Shown here: in pieces, positions 42,055-50,768 of the stretch
Position numbering within the stretch: the first letter of the stretch is position 1
Layout: every line of letters starts with the position of its first letter
Assembly: GCF_052119585.1 (NCBI RefSeq)
Contig: NZ_JBGQOJ010000015.1
Coordinates: forward strand, 12,883 to 76,882
Length of the DNA stretch: 64,000 nucleotides
Reading direction: 5' to 3'
Source: JBGQOJ01 sp052119585
GTDB taxonomy: Bacteria > Pseudomonadota > Alphaproteobacteria > Rhodobacterales > Rhodobacteraceae
The notes under the pieces: generated by a model
Told to the model about the DNA's origin: nothing
The model's database searches: none
What the model saw: only the letters and a program-made list of their open reading frames with translations
Program-made: the position numbers and the translations under genes

Positions 42055-42909
42055 TTAGTTGCGAACCGTTGGCCCCTCGACCGACAAACCGTTGCCGCGT
42101 GACGCGACATACAGTTCAAGCGCCAGAAACTCTGGCGAGCCTTCTTTGAAGGTCTCTGCGCGCGTGTCGCGGATACAGCCCTTGAAACGGTTGTGGGCCG
42201 AATTCAGCTGGGCGTTTTTCAGACGATATGCCGGAAAGCCGTTGATCTGGCCCTGGGACAGGTGATCTGCGCGGATCATGTTGCCGTAGTTTTGTTCGTG
42301 GCAATTCGCGCAGGACAGTTCCAGCTGGCCAAAGCGGGTGTAATACATCTCTTTGCCCTGCTCGTAGAACGGAGCAGCCGGACCGTCGATGGCAACATTC
42401 ATCGGCAAGCCACGCGACACAGACGAGATCAGCGCGGTCATGTTGACCATGGGTTTGTCGTTCCAGCCCCATGCCTCGGCACCCATGCGTTCGGTCCGGC
42501 ATTCGTTGATGTAGTTTTCCATCGCCATCAACTTGCCGTCAGCATTGACCTTCGGCATCGTGGCGCGAACGCCTTTCATGCTTTCGGGGCCTTCGTGACA
42601 ATTGGCGCACGACTTTCCTTCGGTGCCATCGGCCGTGTTCCAGACATCGATCGCCTGCTCCACAAACAACATACCGGGGTTATCGAAGTCATCCAACTGC
42701 ATCGCGCGTGTTTCGTCGCCGCGAAACAGCCAGCCGGAATAGATTTCCTTCAGTCCCTCGGCATGGGCGGGCGCGGTGGTCTTGGTGACCATCTCGATCT
42801 CACCGTTGACGATCAAAGTATCCTCGACCGGATCGGCAGAGGCCGCACCAAACGAAAGTGCGGCAACTGCGACCGAAGCAAGGGCCATTCTAAGCGACGT
42901 GGTTTTCAT
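42055..42909 (-). CDS. soxA: L-cysteine S-thiosulfotransferase subunit SoxA
   Basis: A 284-residue periplasmic dihaem cytochrome. Signal peptide (about 1-25), haem motifs C101-A-N-C104-H105 and C200-A-N-C203-H204, and the active-site Cys245 in F-K-G-C-I-R-D-T-R. With SoxX it couples thiosulfate to the SoxY cysteine. The ATG has GGGAGGAC upstream. It lies 30 bp after soxZ. Confidence 0.96.
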   Translation of the reverse strand: MKTTSLRMALASVAVAALSFGAASADPVEDTLIVNGEIEMVTKTTAPAHAEGLKEIYSGWLFRGDETRAMQLDDFDNPGMLFVEQAIDVWNTADGTEGKSCANCHEGPESMKGVRATMPKVNADGKLMAMENYINECRTERMGAEAWGWNDKPMVNMTALISSVSRGLPMNVAIDGPAAPFYEQGKEMYYTRFGQLELSCANCHEQNYGNMIRADHLSQGQINGFPAYRLKNAQLNSAHNRFKGCIRDTRAETFKEGSPEFLALELYVASRGNGLSVEGPTVRN

Positions 42910-42939
42910 GTTTGTCCTCCCTGACATGGACCAGTCGCC

Positions 42940-43269
42940 TTAGGCGATGGTGATCGACTGCGTGTCCTCGTAGACGGAACCGTCGTCGTCATACCAGGTG
43001 AACTTGAAATCACCGGCTTCCGGGACAGTCGCCTCGAACTCGAAATACGGGTTGGTCGAAATCGCGGGCTCAAGGGTGACGTCGACGACGTTCTGGCCGT
43101 TGAAATCACAGGTGAAGCGATTGATGATCGACCGCGGGACCAGATTGCCGTCGCTGCCTTTGCGCTGGCCCGATTCCATCGGGTGGCTGATCAGGGTTTT
43201 GATCGTGATCGCGGAACCGGCTGCTGCCGATTTCGGGACTTTGACGCGGGGTTTTACGTTACTTGCCAT
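42940..43269 (-). CDS. soxZ: Thiosulfate oxidation carrier complex protein SoxZ
   Basis: A 109-residue immunoglobulin-like protein without a signal peptide of its own, as usual; it is exported with SoxY. Blocks K-P-R-V-K-V-P, I-S-H-P-M-E-S-G-Q-R and W-Y-D-D-D-G are typical. 17 bp after soxY. Confidence 0.96.
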   Translation of the reverse strand: MASNVKPRVKVPKSAAAGSAITIKTLISHPMESGQRKGSDGNLVPRSIINRFTCDFNGQNVVDVTLEPAISTNPYFEFEATVPEAGDFKFTWYDDDGSVYEDTQSITIA

Positions 43270-43286
43270 TTTTCAAGCTCCTCTAC

Positions 43287-43703
43287 TCAGCCGCCGCAGC
43301 CGCCGATGGTGACTTTGACTGTGTTCGACGCCTGAACAAAGCTGCCATCAGGCATCTTTGCGATTGCGACCACGTCCTGGGTTCCGGCCAGACGCATACG
43401 CGTCGAGGCGGCCTGGGATGCGGCCAGAGGGCCGAAGTGGATTGTTGCGACTGCTGGCGTCGGATTGCCGGTTGCCAGAATCAGGATCGATTCCGCACCA
43501 GGCGCGCTGACCGTCACGGGCACGGTGTTGCCGTTTTCCGCGATTTCAGGCGTCGTCAGCGTGATCCCGTCCGCACCGACAGCCGCGCCACCTGTGAAGG
43601 CCGCGATGGCCTCTTCGGCAGCGGCCGAGGCGCGGAATGGCAGGATCGCGGCCACGAACGCGCCGGCGCCAAGTGCCAGGGCATTGCGTCTCGTCAATTC
43701 CAT
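43287..43703 (-). CDS. soxY: Thiosulfate oxidation carrier protein SoxY
   Basis: A 138-residue sulfur carrier with a Tat-like signal (T-R-R-N-A-L-A-L-G-A) and the swinging-arm C-terminus V-T-I-G-G-C-G-G, where Cys136 holds the sulfur chain during the cycle. AAAGGAG ribosome site. Heterodimer with SoxZ. Confidence 0.97.
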   Translation of the reverse strand: MELTRRNALALGAGAFVAAILPFRASAAAEEAIAAFTGGAAVGADGITLTTPEIAENGNTVPVTVSAPGAESILILATGNPTPAVATIHFGPLAASQAASTRMRLAGTQDVVAIAKMPDGSFVQASNTVKVTIGGCGG

Positions 43704-43738
43704 AAGATGTCTCCTTTATTCATCTGTGACCCGAAGGT

Positions 43739-44212
43739 TCACTCTTTCAGGGTCAAAAGGTATGCGACCACGTCTTCGATCTGCTGACCCGCCAGAATCG
43801 GTGGCAGATCCGCGGGGGCCGCTTTACCTGTGTAGTCGTCGCCGGGGCGGATGAAGTTGGTGGTTTTGTAGAAAGAGGGCATAACCGTTCCGTCGAACAT
43901 CATTTTCGCGTTGGATACGATGCCGCGCAGCTGCGCTTCTGTCCAACGATCAGCCGCGCCATCAAGTGTTGGCCCGACGTTGCCCTGAAACGCCACGTCA
44001 GGCATATCAGAGACCATGTGGCACGCCACACAGTTTCCCATAGCCCGCGATCCCATGACCTTGCGGCCTTGGGCGGCGTCCCCGGGTGTTCCGGTCAGTG
44101 ACACCTCTACCGCGCCATCCGTAAAGATCACGCTGGTGGGCGCGACATCTGCTGCATAGCTGGCGGTCGTTGCCGCAGCGATTACAGCCATGCCTAGCAA
44201 AGCACGCTTCAT
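43739..44212 (-). CDS. soxX: L-cysteine S-thiosulfotransferase subunit SoxX
   Basis: A 157-residue monohaem cytochrome c: signal peptide to about Ala20, haem motif C61-V-A-C64-H65, axial Met region further on. Partner of SoxA. ATG at 44212 with GGGAGGAAA. Upstream (44279-44310) is AT-rich and holds the palindrome TGATA-AA-TATCA (44280-44291) plus GAAT and ATTC half-sites, so a main sox promoter is likely here. Confidence 0.95.
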   Translation of the reverse strand: MKRALLGMAVIAAATTASYAADVAPTSVIFTDGAVEVSLTGTPGDAAQGRKVMGSRAMGNCVACHMVSDMPDVAFQGNVGPTLDGAADRWTEAQLRGIVSNAKMMFDGTVMPSFYKTTNFIRPGDDYTGKAAPADLPPILAGQQIEDVVAYLLTLKE

Positions 44213-44328
44213 CGAGTTTCCTCCCATTCGATTCAGTCCTTCGTACCGAAGCCTAGTCCAAGCATACCGAGGCATGCAATGATAAATATCAATTCCTGAA
44301 TATATTGTCGGGATTCATGCCGCCAGCA

Positions 44329-44892
44329 TCATCCCCCCTGCTCCAGAATTTTACGCGCGTGATATTTCTGGAAATGCTCGTCGCCGTCGTAGCCTTTTTC
44401 CAGCACCCAGTTCAGCAGGTTGATGGTCGTCCCCTTGCCGAAGGCGCCGGGCATGGACACAACTGCGGCCTCGCTTGCGCGTTTGTCGGAGGTGGCTGTT
44501 TCGGGCATGAACATGAGTGTGGGCGTGAACACCACACCCCACCGCGCCGCCATGTCCTTCTCGGGCAATACTGTGCCATCAAAGTCGGTAACCTCTTCGT
44601 CTCCAAACAGATTCATCTGAACCACAAAGTATTTGTCGCGCAGCAGGGCTTCGATTTCAGGCACCACGAACACCTCTTCGTGCATCTTTTTGCAGTAGAT
44701 GCAGCCGCGCTGTTCCCAGATGACAACCATCCGTTTGCCCTCTGCGTTCGCCTCGGACAGATCTTCTGTCATGTCCTTGAATGTGGTGTGCAGCCAGTCG
44801 GGTTTGTGCAGCCCGTCCTCGCCGATCTCGGACGCGAATACGGGGTTGGAAATGGCCAGAACAGCCGCTGTGATAAAGGCTAAAATACGCAT
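44329..44892 (-). CDS. soxW: Periplasmic thioredoxin-like protein SoxW
   Basis: A 187-residue exported thioredoxin-fold protein with the redox pair C64-I-Y-C67 in E-Q-R-G-C-I-Y-C-K-K. Receives electrons from SoxV and keeps Sox proteins (possibly SoxY) reduced and active. 16 bp after soxV. Confidence 0.92.
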   Translation of the reverse strand: MRILAFITAAVLAISNPVFASEIGEDGLHKPDWLHTTFKDMTEDLSEANAEGKRMVVIWEQRGCIYCKKMHEEVFVVPEIEALLRDKYFVVQMNLFGDEEVTDFDGTVLPEKDMAARWGVVFTPTLMFMPETATSDKRASEAAVVSMPGAFGKGTTINLLNWVLEKGYDGDEHFQKYHARKILEQGG

Positions 44893-44908
44893 GTCGAACC
44901 TCTTTTGG

Positions 44909-45646
44909 TTAGCCGATCTGCGAAAAGATCGGGAAATTCCGGATCATGAAATCCGCGATATAGCTTATAGAGTTGGTGGCGATCAGAATGGCAAAGGCAA
45001 TCAGCATCAGGCCCATGGCCTTTTCGACATAGGGCATGATCCGGCGATTCCTTTGCATCCAGCGCAGGAAGGGCTTGGCAAACAGCGCCGCGATGATGAA
45101 CGGTGCGGTCATTGCCAACCCGTAGATGAACAACAGCAGCGCGCCGCGCCACAACTCTCCCATGCCGCTGGCCACCATCAGGATCGCGGCCAATGCCGGA
45201 CCGACGCAGGGCGTCCAGCCAAAGCCAAAGGCAAGCCCCATGATATACGCGCCGATGATCGTCGTCGGCTCTGCCTTGGATTCGATCCGCGCCTCGCGGT
45301 ACAGGAACGGAACCCTGATCACGCCCAGAAAATGCAGGCCAAAGACGAAAAGCACCGCCGCCGCGACATAAGACAGTTCCGATTTCCACTCGCGGAAGGC
45401 GGACCCAAGGGCGGTGGCCCCCAGCCCCAGCAACACGAAGATCGACGTCACGCCCAGCGCAAAGAAGATCGCAGAGATCACCAAACGGCGCTGGACACCC
45501 TTTGATATATCCTCGTCTGCGCGCAGTTCCGACATTGATATACCGGCCATGTAGCATAGATAGAACGGCACCATCGGCAGGATGCAGGGCGACAGGAAGG
45601 ACAAAAGCCCCGCAAGGGCCGCGCCCCCGAATGAAATTTCGAGCAT
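44909..45646 (-). CDS. soxV: CcdA-like membrane thiol transporter SoxV
   Basis: A 245-residue DsbD/CcdA-type protein with six membrane helices. The redox Cys pair sits in S-F-L-S-P-C-I-L-P and G-W-T-P-C-V-G-P. Carries reducing equivalents across the membrane to SoxW. The ATG at 45646 has GGGAGGAC. Divergent from soxS. Confidence 0.94.
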   Translation of the reverse strand: MLEISFGGAALAGLLSFLSPCILPMVPFYLCYMAGISMSELRADEDISKGVQRRLVISAIFFALGVTSIFVLLGLGATALGSAFREWKSELSYVAAAVLFVFGLHFLGVIRVPFLYREARIESKAEPTTIIGAYIMGLAFGFGWTPCVGPALAAILMVASGMGELWRGALLLFIYGLAMTAPFIIAALFAKPFLRWMQRNRRIMPYVEKAMGLMLIAFAILIATNSISYIADFMIRNFPIFSQIG

Positions 45647-45681
45647 TTGTCCTCCCAGACTTGCGACACGCATCAAAACAT

Positions 45682-45704
45682 ATTACGTTTTTTAGATACG
45701 TAAT
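45682..45704. promoter_or_regulatory. Inverted repeat in the soxV-soxS divergent promoter region
   Basis: ATTACGT (45682-45688) and ACGTAAT (45698-45704) are perfect 7-bp arms 9 bases apart, in the 56-bp gap between the two divergent genes. The right arm reaches the proposed soxS start, so a bound repressor would block both directions. Confidence 0.6.
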
Positions 45705-46104
45705 GAAAGCCTCGTCAATGACCATTTCATTCAAACGCCTATTACCGATGACCCTTGCAGCCGCCCTTTGTGCCGGCACCGACCTTGCAGAGGTCCGGCT
45801 GCTGATGGTCGAACAGGCGGGATGCGTCTGGTGCGCGCGCTGGAATACCGAAATCGGGCCGATTTATCCTAAAACCTCGGAAGGACGCATTGCGCCGCTG
45901 GAACGCGCCGATTTGCGCGGCCCCGATCTGAATCGCTACACCCTGACATCAAAGCCGTTCTTCACGCCGACCTTCATCCTGATCGACGACGACGTCGAAG
46001 TTGCGCGTCTGGAAGGTTACGCAGGCGATGAGTTCTTCTGGAGCCTGATCGACGCGATGATTGCCAAACTGCCCCCTGAAAAACAAAAGGACCCCGGATC
46101 GTGA
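45703..46104 (+). CDS. soxS: Exported thioredoxin-like protein SoxS
   Basis: A 133-residue protein with an N-terminal signal and the redox site C41-V-W-C44 in Q-A-G-C-V-W-C-A-R-W, followed by T-P-T-F-I-L. In Paracoccus SoxS is needed for full sox expression and SoxY reactivation. The start is uncertain (ATG 45703 or 45718; no good ribosome site at either), which may mean a leaderless transcript. Overlaps the next gene by four bases (GTGA). Confidence 0.85.
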   Translation: MKASSMTISFKRLLPMTLAAALCAGTDLAEVRLLMVEQAGCVWCARWNTEIGPIYPKTSEGRIAPLERADLRGPDLNRYTLTSKPFFTPTFILIDDDVEVARLEGYAGDEFFWSLIDAMIAKLPPEKQKDPGS

Positions 46105-46589
46105 AACATATTCTTGCCGCAGCCCTGTTGCTTGCCTCGCCCGTTCATGCGGACGACGACGCCTTTGTCACCTTTCAGGTTCTTAAACCCGAGATCGCCA
46201 TCAAGGCCGCGATTGCCGCGATGGAAAACTGCCGCGACCAAGGGTATCAGGTGGGCGTCAGCGTCGTCGACCGTTTCGGCATCACGCAGGCCTATGTCCG
46301 TGATCGCTATGCCGGTCTGCACGTCGAGGAAACCGCCTATCGCAAGGCCTGGACCGCTGTCAGCTTCAGGGGCGACACGCTGGGCCTTGCCGAAACGACC
46401 GCGCCCGGAACGATGATGTCGGGCATCCGCAATCTCAGCACGCCGCTGGCCTTGGGGGGCGGCGTGCCTGTCGAATATGCGGGCAGCATCGTGGCGGGCA
46501 TCGGCGTGTCGGGCGCGCCGGGCCCCGACCTTGACGACATCTGCGCCCGCGCAGGCATCGACGCCATTCAGGACGACATCGGGTTCTAG
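46101..46589 (+). CDS. Exported GlcG/HbpS-family (DUF336) protein
   Basis: A 162-residue protein of the GlcG/HbpS family with a signal peptide (cleavage near V-H-A-D). Internal motif V-S-V-V-D-R-F-G-I-T-Q-A, the G-L-H-V-E-E-T-A-Y-R-K-A and the glycine loop L-G-G-G-V-P-V. Relatives bind haem or cobalamin-like ligands; a role in haem delivery or redox sensing for the Sox cytochromes is inference. GTG start overlapping soxS. Confidence 0.82.
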   Translation: MKHILAAALLLASPVHADDDAFVTFQVLKPEIAIKAAIAAMENCRDQGYQVGVSVVDRFGITQAYVRDRYAGLHVEETAYRKAWTAVSFRGDTLGLAETTAPGTMMSGIRNLSTPLALGGGVPVEYAGSIVAGIGVSGAPGPDLDDICARAGIDAIQDDIGF

Positions 46590-46607
46590 CTTTGGTATAG
46601 GAAGGTT

Positions 46608-46961
46608 ATGGACATCACTGCGGACCATAACAACTTTGACCGTATCGCCCCGTCCGTTGACACGGACGAGATGGTATCCCATGCGCTTGCCGCCTCGAAC
46701 TTCCTCAAGGCGATGGCGCATGAGGGGCGGCTGATGATCCTGTGCCACCTGACAAGCGGCGAAAAATCGGTGACCGAACTGGAACAACTTCTGGACAGCC
46801 GCCAGGCCTCTGTCAGCCAACAGCTTGCGCGGCTGCGGATGGACGGGCTGGTCAACTTCCGGCGTGACGGAAAGGCGATCTACTACTCGTTGCACGACAC
46901 GAAGGCGCGGCGCGCACTGGACCTGCTTTACCAGATGTATTGCACGCCGAAAGAGGACTGA
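46608..46961 (+). CDS. ArsR-family persulfide-sensor repressor (SqrR/SoxR-like), copy 2
   Basis: A 117-residue paralogue of the protein at 37452, with recognition helix S-R-Q-A-S-V-S-Q-Q-L-A-R-L and cysteines 46 (M-I-L-C-H-L) and 112 (Q-M-Y-C) as the only pair. This is the position of SoxR in classical sox clusters (soxR next to soxSVW). The ATG follows AGGAAGG. Expected to bind the sox intergenic operators and release on persulfide formation. Confidence 0.9.
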   Translation: MDITADHNNFDRIAPSVDTDEMVSHALAASNFLKAMAHEGRLMILCHLTSGEKSVTELEQLLDSRQASVSQQLARLRMDGLVNFRRDGKAIYYSLHDTKARRALDLLYQMYCTPKED

Positions 46962-47004
46962 GAGCAAGGCGCCGCCGCCAAGTGCGGGCAAAGGGAGCGA
47001 GACA

Positions 47005-48051
47005 ATGGAAAACCTGCCAATCGGCATGCTGGCCGCCGCTGTTGGCCTTGGGGGCGGGATAACCCTTGGTCTTGCTGCGCGCCTTGGATCATTCTGCACC
47101 CTTGGTGCCATCGAAAGCGCCGGTTTCGGCGGCGACCAGACGCGCCTGCGGATGTGGGGCATCGTGCTGGGCGTGGCCATTTTCGCGACACATCTGCTGG
47201 CCGCAACGGGTCATGTGGATATCGGGGCGACGATCTACCATCAGGTCAAATGGAACCCGCTTGCCTCGGTCGCGGGCGGGTTGATCTTTGGCTACGGCAT
47301 GGCGATGGCCGGCAACTGCGGCTTTGGGGCATTGGCACGGTTCGGCGGCGGCGACCTGCGCGCGCTGGTGGTGGTCGTGGTCATCGCGGTCTTCGGTTTT
47401 GTCACATTGAATGGCCCGCTGGCCCCCTTGCGCGTGGCGCTCTTTCCGCAGGTGGCAAGTGATGGCCCGCAAAGTTATGCCAGTGTGATCGGCGGGCTGA
47501 CCGGATTGCCCGCCTTGGGCGTTGCTGGCGCCATCTCTGCGGCCCTGATCGTCTGGGCGCTGACCTATGCGCCGCTGCGGGCCTCGGGCGTACAAATATT
47601 CTGGGCGGCAATGGCCGGCCTTGCCATCGTATCGGGGCTATGGGGAACGGCATGGCTGGCCGCCGAAAGCCTCGGCCAGATCCCGGTCGAAGGCCACACT
47701 TTCACTGCGCCTCTGGGCCGGACGCTGATCTACATGATGACCTCGACCTCGGGCGGCTTGTCCTTTTCCGTCGGTTCGGTCGCGGGCGTTCTGATCGGGG
47801 CCTTCGCAGGATCGACAATCAAGGGCCTGTTCCGCTGGGAAGCCTGCGAAGACCCGCGCGAACTGGGGCGTCAGGTGATGGGCGCGGCCCTGATGGGCAT
47901 CGGCGGCGTCATTGCCATGGGGTGCTCTGTCGGTCAGGGTGCCACGGCCTTTGCCACGCTTGCCTATTCCGCCCCCGTCACGCTTGCTGCGATTTGCGGC
48001 GGCGCAATGATCGGTCTGACCCAACTGATCCGCGGCTTTCAACCGGAATAA
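47005..48051 (+). CDS. YeeE/YedE-family transporter (TsuA-like, thiosulfate uptake)
   Basis: A 348-residue membrane protein with about nine helices. Conserved cysteines in G-S-F-C-T-L-G, M-A-G-N-C-G-F-G-A and A-M-G-C-S-V-G-Q-G match those lining the pathway of the thiosulfate transporter TsuA. Neighbours make sulfur compound uptake likely. ATG at 47005 with GGGAGCG; last gene of the rightward sox arm. Confidence 0.88.
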   Translation: MENLPIGMLAAAVGLGGGITLGLAARLGSFCTLGAIESAGFGGDQTRLRMWGIVLGVAIFATHLLAATGHVDIGATIYHQVKWNPLASVAGGLIFGYGMAMAGNCGFGALARFGGGDLRALVVVVVIAVFGFVTLNGPLAPLRVALFPQVASDGPQSYASVIGGLTGLPALGVAGAISAALIVWALTYAPLRASGVQIFWAAMAGLAIVSGLWGTAWLAAESLGQIPVEGHTFTAPLGRTLIYMMTSTSGGLSFSVGSVAGVLIGAFAGSTIKGLFRWEACEDPRELGRQVMGAALMGIGGVIAMGCSVGQGATAFATLAYSAPVTLAAICGGAMIGLTQLIRGFQPE

Positions 48052-48210
48052 CGCGCCGACCGACCGCTGACCGTCAAAGATGCGGACTTGCCCTGTCTTC
48101 TCGGTCCAAATACTCGCCTTTCTTTTTCGCCCGCGCCCGGAATTGCCTTGAGGTTCCGCATCTCCCGTCACAAGCTTGCGCATGTCCAATGCTTTAACCG
48201 GGGGTGCGCT

Positions 48211-49470
48211 ATGAAAGTCGTTGTAATGGGGGCTGGCGTGATCGGCGTGACAACCGCCTACTACCTTGCAAAGCAGGGCGCAGAGGTTGTCGTGCTTGAC
48301 CGTCAGCTTGGCCCTGGCCTCGAGACGAGCTATGCCAACGCGGGGGAACTGTCCTATGGCATGACGTCGCCCTGGGCTGCGCCGGGCATCCCGCTGAAGG
48401 CCGTAAAATGGATGTTCATGAAACGCCGCCCGCTGTTCATCTGGCCGCTGATCAGCCCCACCATGTGGAAATGGGGCGCGCAGATGGTGATGAACTGCAA
48501 CGACAAAAGCTACGGCATCAACAAGGGCCGGATGGTGCGCATCTCGAACTACAGCCGCGATGTCATGCCCGATCTTATCGCAGAGACCGGCATCGACTAC
48601 GAGGGCCGCGAGCAAGGCACATTGCAACTGTTCCGCACATCAAAGCAGCTCAAGGGATCGCTGGCCGACCAGAAGATCCTTGCCGAATACGACTCTCCAT
48701 TCGAGGTGCTGGACCGCGCCGGATGCATCGCGGTCGAGCCTGCGCTGGCCGAGGTGCAGGACAAATTCGTCGGCGGTTTGCGATTGACCGCCGACCGCAC
48801 CGGCGATTGCCGGATGTTTACCATCGCGCTGGCGGAAAAAGCCGCCGAACTGGGCGTGCAGTTCCAGTATGGCCAAACGATCAGGGGAATCGCACTGGAG
48901 AACGACAAAATCGTCGGGGTCGACACGGAAATGGCGGGGCGGGTCACCGGCGACGCCTATGTCTGCGCCTTGGGCAGCTATGCGGTCAGGGTGCTGAAAC
49001 CGATCGGCATCAATCTGCCTGTCTATCCGGTCAAGGGCTACTCGGTCACCTTGCCTGTCACCGATGACGCCTTTGCACCGCAATCAACCATCATGGACGA
49101 AACCCACAAGGTGGCGATCACCCGTCTGGGCGACCGTATCCGCGTGGCCGGCACCGCAGAGATCGCCGGCTACAGCAACCGCCTTGGCCCGCATGCCACC
49201 GACACCGTCCGCCATGTGATCAGCGATCTGTTCCCCAAAGGCGGCGATATTTCCAAGGCCGAAGGTTGGACCGGCCTGCGCCCGATGACCCCCGACGGCA
49301 CCCCGGTGATTGGCCCGACGCGCTTTGACAACCTTTTCCTGAATACCGGACACGGAACGCTTGGCTGGACGATGGCCTGCGGATCAGGGCGCGCGGTGGC
49401 GGATCTGGTTGTCGGCAAGACACCCGAAATCTCGTTCGAGGGGCTGACAGAGGCGCGATACCGCGCGTAG
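48211..49470 (+). CDS. dadA: D-amino acid dehydrogenase
   Basis: A 419-residue FAD enzyme of the DadA group. N-terminal Rossmann G-A-G-V-I-G-V-T-T-A-Y-Y, Y-A-N-A-G-E-L-S-Y-G, and the C-terminal G-L-R-P-M-T-P-D-G-T-P-V-I-G with T-G-H-G-T-L-G-W-T-M. Deaminates D-amino acids (classically D-alanine) into the respiratory chain. ATG follows GGGGG. No alanine racemase is next to it. Confidence 0.9.
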   Translation: MKVVVMGAGVIGVTTAYYLAKQGAEVVVLDRQLGPGLETSYANAGELSYGMTSPWAAPGIPLKAVKWMFMKRRPLFIWPLISPTMWKWGAQMVMNCNDKSYGINKGRMVRISNYSRDVMPDLIAETGIDYEGREQGTLQLFRTSKQLKGSLADQKILAEYDSPFEVLDRAGCIAVEPALAEVQDKFVGGLRLTADRTGDCRMFTIALAEKAAELGVQFQYGQTIRGIALENDKIVGVDTEMAGRVTGDAYVCALGSYAVRVLKPIGINLPVYPVKGYSVTLPVTDDAFAPQSTIMDETHKVAITRLGDRIRVAGTAEIAGYSNRLGPHATDTVRHVISDLFPKGGDISKAEGWTGLRPMTPDGTPVIGPTRFDNLFLNTGHGTLGWTMACGSGRAVADLVVGKTPEISFEGLTEARYRA

Positions 49471-50177
49471 ACAAGGAAACGGGTCAGTTTCGAGTGACAT
49501 TCAACAGTAAAGGGTGACGCGGCATTTGGCGGGCACTGTTGGCAATGGTTCCTGGCCGCAAACCATTCCCGCACATTCCGGCCACCTTTCTCGAAGTTGC
49601 GGATCGCCAGATAGATCAGCTTTGTCGCGGCTTCTTCTGTCGGGAACGAGCCGCGCATCTTGAAGCCATCTGCACGTTAGATACAAACGGTGGAAAAATT
49701 CCTCAGGGCGTGCTGTTTTTCGTTCCGAAACGCTGACATCCAGCGTAATTCGCCCAAATCATTGCTAGTAAAGTCCCCACACAGCAAATACTGCGATCTG
49801 CGCCTTTTTGGCCCCAAGTTGTTCGACTGCATGTTTCCCTTTCCAATCGGTCGCGTCGATGTCCCACCCGGGCGTCACATCAAGTAAGGAGGGCGGACCA
49901 ACCATTCGCTGCGGCGGCTCTCTCATCATCGGATCAGGGTGACAACGGCCTTTCAGAACGTCCGCGCGTCGTGGCAATATGGACGGGTGAACACTGCGGG
50001 CCGTCTGACCAATGATCCAAAAAAATTCGTCGCAGGCGGTTCCCGACGCGGTTCATACGGATGGTGTCGCAAAACCGATCTCAAGCTCTGCGTTCATGAC
50101 ATAAGAAAATTTCCAGACAGCAAGCCGCAGCTTGCCTTTTCCCTGGCACAAGAAGGTGCAGCGAAAGTATTGAACAC
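49471..50177. other. Gene-poor stretch with insertion-sequence scars
   Basis: No intact gene is visible in these 707 bases. 49550-49673 (minus) translates to the end of a transposase. 49483-49510 looks like the terminal part of an IS21-type element (inference from the GGTCAGTTTCGAGTGACATT string). Weak frames at 49765-49977 and 49939-50177 have no recognisable content. The composition is less GC-rich than the neighbours. Confidence 0.55.
49550..49673 (-). pseudogene. IS256-family transposase C-terminal remnant
   Basis: The minus-strand frame reads D-G-F-K-M-R-G-S-F-P-T-E-E-A-A, then L-I-Y-L-A-I-R-N and R-E-W-F-A-A-R-N. That is the usual C-terminal stretch of IS256-type (mutator) transposases, where it is followed by Q-F-A-I. 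After A-A-R-N the match ends abruptly, and a stop lies just upstream. A dead fragment, not a functional gene. Confidence 0.6.
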
Positions 50178-50669
50178 ATGAAAAAGTTTGGTCTTGATAG
50201 CACGGATCTCCGCATTCTCAGTGCGATTCAGCAGCACGGACAACTCAGCAAAACCAAACTTGCGGAGATTGCCAATATTTCTGCGACGCCCTGTTGGGCC
50301 CGTCTGGACCGGCTGAAGGCTGCGGGTTTCATTCGCGGATACCATGCCGATATCGCGCTGGATCAGATTGCTGATTTTACCCAAGTTGTTGTGACCGTTT
50401 CGCTGACGCATCATCGCAAGGTGGATTTTGACCGCTTCGAGGCCTTTATCAGGGCCCTCGACGAGATCACCGATTGCGTCGCCACAGGCGGCGGCATGGA
50501 CTATGTGATGGAAACCATCACCCCTGATCTGGCCTCGTTCCAGACCTTGATGGAGACGTTGCTGGCGGCTGATCTGGGGATCGACCGCTATATGACCTAC
50601 ATCGCGACCAGGCGCGTCAAATCAAGCAAGCCGAACCTTGCAAAACTGGCGGCAAAGGGGCGCGGCTGA
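50178..50669 (+). CDS. Lrp/AsnC-family regulator
   Basis: A 163-residue protein with an AsnC-type helix-turn-helix (about 6-60; L-D-S-T-D-L-R-I-L and S-A-T-P-C-W-A-R-L-D-R-L) and a C-terminal RAM ligand domain (about 70-145) with G-G-G-M-D-Y-V. It is the only regulator between dadA and the DmdA-like operon, and is a candidate activator or repressor of either. The gene begins right after the IS-scarred stretch. Confidence 0.88.
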   Translation: MKKFGLDSTDLRILSAIQQHGQLSKTKLAEIANISATPCWARLDRLKAAGFIRGYHADIALDQIADFTQVVVTVSLTHHRKVDFDRFEAFIRALDEITDCVATGGGMDYVMETITPDLASFQTLMETLLAADLGIDRYMTYIATRRVKSSKPNLAKLAAKGRG

Positions 50670-50768
50670 AGCCATCCGTCCAATCAGCCCGTTCGGCGCC
50701 AGAAAAACAGTCTGTTCAGTCTTCGCGTTGTCTGCTTTCAGTCCACATTGATGCCCCGACCCGGACTA

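Noticed and set aside
49765..50177. Short frames on both strands in the IS-scarred stretch
   Set aside because: No family features, no ribosome site and unusual composition; treated as non-coding debris.
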